DNA from: Streptomyces sp. HUAS MG91
GTDB taxonomy: Bacteria > Actinomycetota > Actinomycetes > Streptomycetales > Streptomycetaceae
Direction of reading: 5' to 3'
Length of the DNA stretch: 64,000 bases
NCBI RefSeq assembly: GCF_040529335.1
Contig: NZ_CP159534.1
Coordinates: 4,216,001-4,280,000, forward strand
Each line of letters starts with the position of its first letter. Positions within the stretch are counted from its first letter, which is position 1. The notes beneath the pieces were generated by a model. That model saw nothing but the letters and a program-made list of their open reading frames with translations. It was not told the origin of the DNA and made no database searches. The translations under genes and the position numbers were made by a program. Shown here one piece after another: positions 58,618-64,000 of this stretch.

Positions 58618-59040
58618 ATGAGCACCCCCACCGCTGTCGCCCCGCTGACCATCGACGACGCCGAGACGCTCGTCTCCGCCGCCCGCCGGGCCGCGGAGGC
58701 CGCCGGAGTCACCGTCAGCGTCACCGTCCTCGACGCGGGCGGCCACCTCCTCGCGTTCCGCCGCGACGACCGTGCCGTCCTCATCTCCGGCGAGACCAGC
58801 ACCCGCAAGGCGTACACCGCGCTGCAGCTCAACGCCCCCACGGCCGACCTCGTCGACCTGGTCAAGCCGGACGGGCCGTTCCACACCCTGCCCACCGCTC
58901 TCGACCAGCCGCTGCTGTTCATCGCCGGCGGTGTGCCGGTCCACCGCGACGGCCGCCTCATCGGCGCCGTCGGTGTCGGCGGCGGCGCACCCGAGCAGGA
59001 CCACGGGTTCGCCACGGAGGCCGTCAGCACCCTCGCCTGA
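58618..59040 (+). CDS. GlcG/HbpS family heme-binding-type protein
   Basis: 140 residues, one domain: LTIDDAETLVSAARRAAEAA, VTVLDAGGHLLAFRRDDRAV, SGETSTRKAYTAL and GGVPVHRDGRLIGAVGVGGG, ending EQDHGFATEAVSTLA. The family includes the Streptomyces heme-binding HbpS and GlcG of unknown role. No signal peptide is present, unlike secreted HbpS. It follows the MFS gene by 72 bp with AAGGAG upstream and is probably co-transcribed. Confidence 0.88.
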   Translation: MSTPTAVAPLTIDDAETLVSAARRAAEAAGVTVSVTVLDAGGHLLAFRRDDRAVLISGETSTRKAYTALQLNAPTADLVDLVKPDGPFHTLPTALDQPLLFIAGGVPVHRDGRLIGAVGVGGGAPEQDHGFATEAVSTLA

Positions 59041-59049
59041 GCCCCCATC

Positions 59050-59105
59050 ACCGGATCAGCCCCCAAGCCGTCGCACAGCGGCGGTCCTTGGGGGGCTGAT
59101 CCGGT
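59050..59105. terminator. Terminator between convergent genes
   Basis: ACCGGATCAGCCCCCAAG pairs with CTTGGGGGGCTGATCCGGT across a 19-nt loop (one bulged G), between the HbpS-like gene and the leftward GNAT gene. Confidence 0.85.
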
Positions 59106-59141
59106 TGCGGAACCCGTGGGTGCCGGTCCGTGGGCGCCGCC

Positions 59142-60008
59142 TCAGCCCGCCGCGACCGTCAGCGGGGCGAACCTGCGGGTCCAGTCGCCGGGCAGGTCCG
59201 GTGCGCCGTGGTTCATCACCGCGTTGAACGCGACGCCTTCGAGGCCGCGCTCCTTCAGCCAGGCGAGCAGCTCTTCGTGGCGGACGTCGACGTCGGTGCG
59301 CAGCGGCCGGTCCGTGCCCGCCGCGAGGGCGGTGACGAGAGCCTGCGCGGTCTCGGTGTCGCGGGCGATCAGCGGGCCGACGACATGGGTGTCCATGTTG
59401 GGCCAGAGCGCCGCGTAGCCGATGAGCCGGCCGTCCTCCTCCGCCACGCGCAGCTGGTCGGAGAAGGCGGGAAGCCGCGTGATGACATGCGTGCGGTCGG
59501 GGCCGAACACCTCGGCGTCCAGGCGCAGGATCGCCGAAAGGTCCTCGGCGGTGGCCGGGCGTGTGGCGACGCCCGGGGCGGTGCCACCGGGGGTGAAGCG
59601 GCCCCTCACCATCTCGGCCCGGCCGGTGACCTTGAACCCCAGTTCCTCGTAGAGCGGCTGCCCGTTCGGTGTCGCGTGCAGGGTCAGCGGAGTGGTGCCC
59701 GCCTGCTCGACGACGTAGTGCATCAGGCGCCTGCCGACCCCCTGTCGCGCATGGCGTTCGGCGACCAGGACCATGCCGACCGCGCCGAGTTCGGGCCGCT
59801 CGGCAGGCCCGTACGACGTCACCACGCAGGCGCTGACGAGTCCCCCGTCGGGGTCGTCGATGCCGTAGCCGGTGCCGGCGCTCAGCAGCAGGCCCCATTT
59901 GTGTTCTTCGCGGGGCCAGCCGCGGTCCTCCGAGAGATCGGCGCAGGCGGAGACGTCGCCACGAGTGAGACGGCGAATGGGCAAACCGGAGAGGGAAGGT
60001 GTCGACAC
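59142..60008 (-). CDS. Tandem-domain GNAT N-acetyltransferase
   Basis: 288 residues from GTG 60008 (PIRRLTRGDVSACADL near the N-terminus). The first GNAT domain has VAERHARQGVGRRLMHYVVE with a recognisable QGVG CoA loop and PLYEELGFKV. The second half (ATRPATAEDLSAILRLDAEV) is a degenerate GNAT-like domain, DUF-type, with VVGPLIARDTETAQALV. Substrate unknown. The long frame upstream to 60449 runs through parS and lacks coding bias. The start is uncertain by a few codons. Confidence 0.83.
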   Translation of the reverse strand: MSTPSLSGLPIRRLTRGDVSACADLSEDRGWPREEHKWGLLLSAGTGYGIDDPDGGLVSACVVTSYGPAERPELGAVGMVLVAERHARQGVGRRLMHYVVEQAGTTPLTLHATPNGQPLYEELGFKVTGRAEMVRGRFTPGGTAPGVATRPATAEDLSAILRLDAEVFGPDRTHVITRLPAFSDQLRVAEEDGRLIGYAALWPNMDTHVVGPLIARDTETAQALVTALAAGTDRPLRTDVDVRHEELLAWLKERGLEGVAFNAVMNHGAPDLPGDWTRRFAPLTVAAG

Positions 60009-60126
60009 GCAGGTCAGGCTGTCGGACTTGCCCCCGTGCCGTCCACCACTTTGCCCGCAGTGACGTGGTGCTTTCGGCCACGTCGGCCCGCCCCGGCCCC
60101 GGCCCGGCCGTGCGGAACGGGCCGCA

Positions 60127-60140
60127 GTTTCACGTGAAAC
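60127..60140. other. parS: parS site 11
   Basis: Perfect GTTTCACGTGAAAC in the gap between the divergent GNAT and globin-reductase genes. Confidence 0.95.
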
Positions 60141-60464
60141 GAACCCCGGGCGCCCGGCGTCCCCCTTGCCGGAAGCGATCTGCGGAAGACGGACGAATTG
60201 GTGCGGCACGACCGGGAATTGAGGCAATTGCATTGCCCGCGAGATCCGGCAAATCGGTAGTCGGGACGGGAGGTGGCCGGGATGTGCCCGGCTGCCGGTA
60301 GGGTCGACTCCGGTTCCTGTCCGGACCGGACGGGCCGAGGCGGGAGCGGCAGGCCGCGGCACACGCAGGCCGACGCAGCCTAACCGCACGGAAAGATCGA
60401 AGACCTGCGCTTTCCGCTTTGCACGCCGTGCAATGGCGCCAGGTGGCAAGCTGCGAAGAGGGGA

Positions 60465-60503
60465 CTGCGGACAATGTCACATTCTTGCCTTACTTGTCCG
60501 TAG
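60465..60503. promoter_or_regulatory. Inverted repeat, upstream of globin-reductase
   Basis: CTGCGGACAA (60465-60474) and TTGTCCGTAG (60494-60503), complementary with one mismatch, 19 nt apart, around an AT-rich stretch. Candidate operator; no known consensus recognised. Confidence 0.45.
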
Positions 60504-60521
60504 CAAGTCGAAATGCAGTGT

Positions 60522-60540
60522 TCAATGTGGGCCGCATTGA
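60522..60540. promoter_or_regulatory. 19-bp near-perfect palindrome upstream of globin-reductase
   Basis: TCAATGTGGGCCGCATTGA has 9-nt arms with one mismatch around a central G, 117 bp before the start. Probable regulator site; regulator unknown. Confidence 0.5.
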
Positions 60541-60656
60541 CTAGTCGAACCACACGGGGGAAACCGCAAGACTTCAGCTCACGAGGGGCTCGGGAGAGTG
60601 CCGGGGAGCAGAGAAGTTCGTAGACCGACCGAAAGATGTTCGAGGCGAGGCACAGC

Positions 60657-62108
60657 ATGGACGCTCCGACCACTACGTCGGCCGATTCCGGTTCGGACGG
60701 CGGGGGCGGCTGGTTCACGCCGCGGAAGACCCCGGATCCCGAGACCAGCGGTCCCGAGCGGCAGGACGCCGACGACCGCCGGGCCGGCCCCGAACACCCC
60801 GTGGGCAGGCCCACGCACGATCCGTCCCGGCAGCGGGCGGACGAGGGCCGAATACCCGAGCCCCGCAGCCACCGTGAGCCGCCGCACGCGGCCCCCGCCG
60901 CCACGGCCGGGCCCACTGCCGCTGCCGGGCCCACCGCCCCCGTCGGTCCCTCCGCGGAACCGCGCCCCCCGCGCTCGCTCCGCGACACCGCCTCCCCCGA
61001 CGCGATCCTCGTGCGCCGCACGATGGAGGAGATCGGCCCCGTCGCCGATCAGGTCACCTCGTACTTCTACGCCCTGCTCTTCGTGCGCCACCCGGAGCTG
61101 CGCCCGCTCTTCCCCGCCGCGATGGACACCCAGCGCGACCGGCTCCTGAGGGCGCTGCTCACCGCCGCCGAGCACGTCGACAACAAGCTCGTACTGGTCC
61201 CGTACCTGAAGAACCTGGGCCGGGGCCACCGCAAGTACGGCACGCACGCCGCGCACTACCCGGCCGTCGGCGAATGCCTCATCGCGGCGCTCACCCAGTA
61301 CGCGAAGACCACATGGTCCGCCGAGACCGAGGCCGCCTGGGTCCGCACCTACACGACGATCTCCCAGGTGATGATCGACGCGGCGGCCGAGGACGAGCTG
61401 AAGGCCCCCGCCTGGTGGCTGGCGGAGGTCGTCTCGCACGATCTGCGCACCCCCGACATCGCCGTCGTGACCGTGCGGCCGGACCAGCCCTACCCGTTCC
61501 TCGCGGGCCAGTACACGACGCTGGAGACACCGTGGTGGCCGCGGATCTGGCGGCACTACTCCTTCGCGTCGGCGCCCCGCTCCGACGGGCTGCTCTCGTT
61601 CCACGTGAAGGCGGTCCCGGCCGGCTGGGTCTCCAACGCGCTGGTGCACCGCGCCCGTCCCGGCGACGTCCTGCGGCTCGGCCCGCCCGCCGGCTCCATG
61701 ACGGTCGACCACAACACCGACAGCGGCCTGCTCTGCCTGGGCGGCGGCACCGGCATCGCGCCCATCAAGGCCCTGGTGGAGGATGTCGCCGAGCACGGCA
61801 GACGGCGCCCGGTCGAGGTGTTCTACGGCGCCCGCACCGATCACGACCTGTACGACATCGACACGATGCTGCGCCTCCAGCAGAGCCACCACTGGCTCTC
61901 GGTCCGCCCGATCGTCGACCGGCAGGCCCACCATCTCCAACTGCCGGACGCGGTCCGCGAGTACGGCCCCTGGAACGAGTACGACGCCTATCTCTCCGGC
62001 CCGCCCGGCATGATCCGCAGCGGTGTCGACGCCCTGCGCTCCGTCGGCATCCCCGGCGACCGCATCCGCCACGACTCGATCGAGGAGCTGGTCGCGGCCG
62101 CCACCTGA
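60657..62108 (+). CDS. Globin-coupled FAD/NAD(P) reductase (flavohemoprotein-like)
   Basis: 483 residues from ATG 60657 (GAGG upstream). An unusual disordered N-terminus of about 105 residues (Pro/Ala/Arg-rich) precedes the globin domain: YFYALLFVRHPELRPLFPAA, then LKNLGRGHRKYGTHAAHYPA with the likely proximal His. The reductase half has RHYSFASAP (FAD-binding RxYS), GPPAGSMT, LGGGTGIAPIKAL (NAD phosphate loop) and SGPPGMI. Flavohemoproteins detoxify nitric oxide. The long tail sets it apart from standard Hmp of about 400 residues. Confidence 0.9.
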   Translation: MDAPTTTSADSGSDGGGGWFTPRKTPDPETSGPERQDADDRRAGPEHPVGRPTHDPSRQRADEGRIPEPRSHREPPHAAPAATAGPTAAAGPTAPVGPSAEPRPPRSLRDTASPDAILVRRTMEEIGPVADQVTSYFYALLFVRHPELRPLFPAAMDTQRDRLLRALLTAAEHVDNKLVLVPYLKNLGRGHRKYGTHAAHYPAVGECLIAALTQYAKTTWSAETEAAWVRTYTTISQVMIDAAAEDELKAPAWWLAEVVSHDLRTPDIAVVTVRPDQPYPFLAGQYTTLETPWWPRIWRHYSFASAPRSDGLLSFHVKAVPAGWVSNALVHRARPGDVLRLGPPAGSMTVDHNTDSGLLCLGGGTGIAPIKALVEDVAEHGRRRPVEVFYGARTDHDLYDIDTMLRLQQSHHWLSVRPIVDRQAHHLQLPDAVREYGPWNEYDAYLSGPPGMIRSGVDALRSVGIPGDRIRHDSIEELVAAAT

Positions 62109-62148
62109 CGGCCGTACGGCCACCGCCCGGCGAAGCGTCCCGGCGGTG

Positions 62149-62631
62149 TCAGCCCAGATCGGGCGCGTGCATCGCTCGTACGCCCTCGATGTTGCCGTCC
62201 AGAAAGTGCCGCAGGGAGAGCGGCACCAGATGGACCGAGGCGATGCCGACGCGGGTGAACGGCACCCGCACGATCTCGTACTCGCCGCAGGGCTCGTCGA
62301 TCTCGGGGCCGTGCCGCTGGCCGAGGTCCATGGACTCCAGACGGCAGACGAAGAAGTGCTGGACCTTCACCCCGGTGGTGCTCGCGTCCTCGCCGATGTG
62401 CTCGACGGTGTCCACGAAGCAGGGCACCACGTCGACGACCTTGGCGCCGAGCTCTTCGTGCACTTCACGGTGCAGGGCGTCCACCACGGTGGCGTCCTCG
62501 GGCTCCACCCCACCACCGGGGGTCAGCCAGTACGGATCCACACCGGGTTTGGTCCGCTTGATCAGGATGAGGTCGTCGCCGTCGAGCAGAACGGCGCGTG
62601 CGGTGCGCTTGACCACGGGTCGGACGGTCAT
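62149..62631 (-). CDS. Nudix hydrolase
   Basis: 160 residues: RAVLLDGDDLILIKRTKPG, then the Nudix region GGGVEPEDATVV and DALHREVHEELGAK. REVHEELG carries the metal-binding glutamates, while spacing from the first Gly is one residue longer than the classical box. Hydrolyses a nucleoside diphosphate linked to another moiety; substrate unknown. The ATG at 62631 has no clear ribosome-binding site, so leaderless translation is possible. Convergent with the globin-reductase gene. Confidence 0.87.
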   Translation of the reverse strand: MTVRPVVKRTARAVLLDGDDLILIKRTKPGVDPYWLTPGGGVEPEDATVVDALHREVHEELGAKVVDVVPCFVDTVEHIGEDASTTGVKVQHFFVCRLESMDLGQRHGPEIDEPCGEYEIVRVPFTRVGIASVHLVPLSLRHFLDGNIEGVRAMHAPDLG

Positions 62632-62652
62632 GGGAGAAATGTGGCCCGGTTG

Positions 62653-62666
62653 GTTCCACGTGAAAC
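62653..62666. other. parS: One-mismatch parS between the Nudix and LysR genes
   Basis: GTTCCACGTGAAAC differs from consensus by T to C at the fourth base. Confidence 0.75.
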
Positions 62667-62690
62667 ATCCACACCGATCGCCGCCCCCCT

Positions 62691-63596
62691 TCACGACCAG
62701 TCGACGGCAGCGCGCAGCAGCCACTCGTGCGCCCGCGCGATGTGCGGCAGCGCGAAGGTGCCGGTGCGTACGACCAGGAAGTACGTACGCAGCGGTGGCA
62801 CCGGAGGATCCAGCAGGGCGACGATCTCGCCCCGGTCGAGCGCCGGGTCGCACAGATAGCGCGGCAGGACGGCCAGCCCGGCGCCCGCGATCACGCAGGA
62901 CAGCACCGCCCGCAGATCGGAGACGACGACCGTCCCGGCGACGGCGGGCCGTGAGTCGAAGACCGCGCTCCAGTACCGGGTGACCAGGGGCAGCGACTCG
63001 TGCACCTCGACCACCGGGAACCGCTCCAGTGAGGGCGCCGCGTCGCGGTGCAGCCGGCCGGAGCCGATCCGGGCGGCCCAGCGCGGCGCGGCGACCAGGA
63101 CGTGCTCCTCGTCGCAGAGCGGAGTCGCGGTGAGCAGGGTGCCCCGCGGGCGGGCCGTCGTGATGGCCAGATCGTGATGCCCGGCGGCGAGCCCCTCCAA
63201 GGTCTCCTCGGCCGTACCGAACGAGGCCCGCAGAGCGATGCTCTGTCCGTCGTTCCTGGTCAGTGCGGTGAGAGCGGGGAGCGCGCGCTCCGCGGTGAAC
63301 TCCGGCGGGCCCGCGAGGTGCAGGGTGCGGACGCTGGACTCTTCGTCGAGCCCGGTCTCCGTGATCTCCACGAGCGCGTCGAGATGCGGCGCTGCCTTGT
63401 GCGCCAGCTCGTCGCCGATCGTCGTGGGCGTCACACCGCGCGCCTGGCGCAGGAACAAAGGCCGCCCCAACTGCCGCTCCAGCGTGCGTATCTGGGACGT
63501 CACGGCCGGCTGCGAGAGACCGAGCAGAGCGGCGGCCCGGGTGAACGACCCGGCTCGGTGAACTGTCACGAAGGTGCGCAGCAGGGCGAGATCCAT
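62691..63596 (-). CDS. LysR-family transcriptional regulator
   Basis: 301 residues. N-terminal HTH: MDLALLRTFVTVHRAGSFTR, AALLGLSQPAVTSQIRTLER and LGRPLFLRQARGVTPTTIGD. The C-terminal co-inducer domain includes LAGPPEFTAERALPALTAL and IAGAGLAVLPRYLCDPAL. Target unknown; no gene is divergently transcribed next to it, but the Nudix gene follows it on the same strand. Confidence 0.94.
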   Translation of the reverse strand: MDLALLRTFVTVHRAGSFTRAAALLGLSQPAVTSQIRTLERQLGRPLFLRQARGVTPTTIGDELAHKAAPHLDALVEITETGLDEESSVRTLHLAGPPEFTAERALPALTALTRNDGQSIALRASFGTAEETLEGLAAGHHDLAITTARPRGTLLTATPLCDEEHVLVAAPRWAARIGSGRLHRDAAPSLERFPVVEVHESLPLVTRYWSAVFDSRPAVAGTVVVSDLRAVLSCVIAGAGLAVLPRYLCDPALDRGEIVALLDPPVPPLRTYFLVVRTGTFALPHIARAHEWLLRAAVDWS

Positions 63597-63636
63597 GGCG
63601 GTACCCCTTCCCTCCCGGCCTCCGGGCCGCGCTCAA

Positions 63637-63654
63637 CTATAAATATGTCGATAG
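63637..63654. promoter_or_regulatory. AT-rich dyad upstream of the LysR gene
   Basis: CTAT and ATAG flank AAATATGTCG in the only strongly AT-rich spot of this gap, 41 bp before the LysR start. It could be the promoter -10 region or an autoregulatory T-N11-A site. Weak. Confidence 0.35.
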
Positions 63655-63733
63655 CTTTCTGTCGCTACGGTGATTGGACACTGACACAGAGTCAACTAGC
63701 CTTGTTTGCGCGGTTCTTCGCGCGCAGAACCGA

Positions 63734-63772
63734 GGACGGTCCGAGCCACGAGGGGGGAGGCTCGGACCGTCC
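63734..63772. terminator. Terminator after the Cys/Met-metabolism gene
   Basis: GGACGGTCCGAGCC and GGCTCGGACCGTCC, perfect 14-bp arms with an 11-nt loop, 72 bp past the end of the leftward gene entering from the right edge. Confidence 0.85.
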
Positions 63773-63843
63773 GTTCTACGTAGTCCGGTACTAGACGGCC
63801 GCGGCGGCCGGCGTGGACGGACGCCGGCCCGGGGCGGTCCGGG

Positions 63844-63999
63844 TCAGCCCGAGGACTCCGCCAGCGCCCGTAGTACGTCCGCCACCAGGTCCTCGGTGTC
63901 CTCGGCACCCGCGGAGAAGCGGATGAAGCCGTCCGCGACGGCGTCCCCGCCCCAGCGACCGCGGCGCTCCGCCGTCGACCGGACGCCCCCGAAGCTCGT
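63844..63999 (-). CDS. Cys/Met-metabolism PLP-dependent enzyme (cystathionine gamma-synthase/lyase type), C-terminal end
   Basis: Only the last 51 residues are in the window: TSFGGVRSTAERRGRWGGDA, then DGFIRFSAGAEDTEDLVADV and LRALAESSG. The SFGG-STAERR and FIRFSAGxED motifs are the standard C-terminus of this fold-type I family. Which enzyme (synthase or lyase) cannot be decided from this part. Truncated by the window edge. Confidence 0.85.
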   Translation of the reverse strand, partial: TSFGGVRSTAERRGRWGGDAVADGFIRFSAGAEDTEDLVADVLRALAESSG

Positions 64000-64000
64000 C

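Larger units (their letters stand above)
60009..60656. other. Non-coding gap with parS and two inverted repeats
   Basis: 650 bp between the divergent GNAT and globin-reductase genes. The right half (60.46-60.6 kb) is unusually AT-rich for this genome and should contain the globin-reductase promoter. I see no gene. Confidence 0.6.

Noticed and set aside
61597..61610. parS-like GTTCCACGTGAAGG in the globin-reductase gene
   Set aside because: Three mismatches, including both bases at one end, and the codons are needed for the conserved reductase sequence.
63645..63794. 49-codon plus-strand frame beginning MSIAFCRYGD
   Set aside because: It overlaps the terminator at 63734-63772, has no ribosome-binding site and lacks coding bias in its second half.

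Overview
This window is the replication-origin core of a high-GC actinobacterial chromosome, almost certainly a Streptomyces. The evidence is strong GC bias at third codon positions, many GTG starts, the order rpmH-dnaA-oriC-dnaN-gnd-recF-DUF721-gyrB-gyrA, a Streptomyces-type DnaA with a long linker, a large oriC with many DnaA boxes, and many GTTTCACGTGAAAC parS sites. I saw no rRNA, CRISPR array or secondary-metabolite cluster.

Layout. 1-6.8 kb is the most variable part: the 3' end of a Ser/Thr kinase gene, a membrane-anchored secreted protein, small exported proteins, a degenerate AGTAC-rich repeat tract, and a 1.8-kb remnant of an integrative element bounded by a 44-bp duplication of the 3' part of tRNA-Ile. 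6.8-19.5 kb runs leftward: tRNA-Ile, DUF3566 protein, gyrA, gyrB, DUF721 protein, recF, gnd, dnaN, oriC (about 16.58-17.48 kb) and dnaA. 19.9-26 kb runs rightward: rpmH, rnpA, yidD, yidC, jag, rsmG, parA and parB (ribosome and membrane-insertion functions, then segregation). 26-42 kb is the conserved actinobacterial trx/sigM/murJ block: acetyltransferase, trxA-trxB with a SigR-type promoter, anti-sigma/sigM pair, pseudokinase, murJ, DUF6049 protein, cca, MFS permease, inositol-phosphate synthase and padR. 42-49 kb holds cell-wall genes (class A PBP, GT87-type glycosyltransferase, alanine-racemase-like protein, FemX-type aminoacyltransferase). 49-55 kb holds rpsF-ssb-rpsR-rplI, a MATE transporter and dnaB. 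55-64 kb is ordinary accessory chromosome: serine hydrolase, GNATs, marR/MFS, GlcG/HbpS-type protein, globin-reductase, Nudix, LysR and the end of a Cys/Met-metabolism PLP enzyme gene.

How it fits together. DnaA, DnaB, DnaN, RecF, gyrase and SSB build and manage forks at oriC. ParA and ParB act on the parS array, which in this window lies entirely to the dnaA/parAB side of oriC (11 perfect and 2 one-mismatch sites between 23.7 and 62.7 kb). DnaA-box-like sequences also occur before dnaA, before parA and, as a tight cluster, before dnaB. Several parS copies sit between converging genes, and two form the core of long perfect palindromes that look like terminators. The wall genes (murJ with its pseudokinase, PBP, FemX) make and export lipid II.

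Most of the window is well-known core genome. The less ordinary points are regulatory DNA and small features: parS-terminator composites, the dnaB-upstream DnaA-box cluster, the decayed tRNA-Ile element, the AGTAC repeat tract, an alanine-racemase-like protein lacking the usual second catalytic motif, and unassigned inverted repeats before the globin-reductase gene. Functions are inferred from sequence recognition only; no database search was run.
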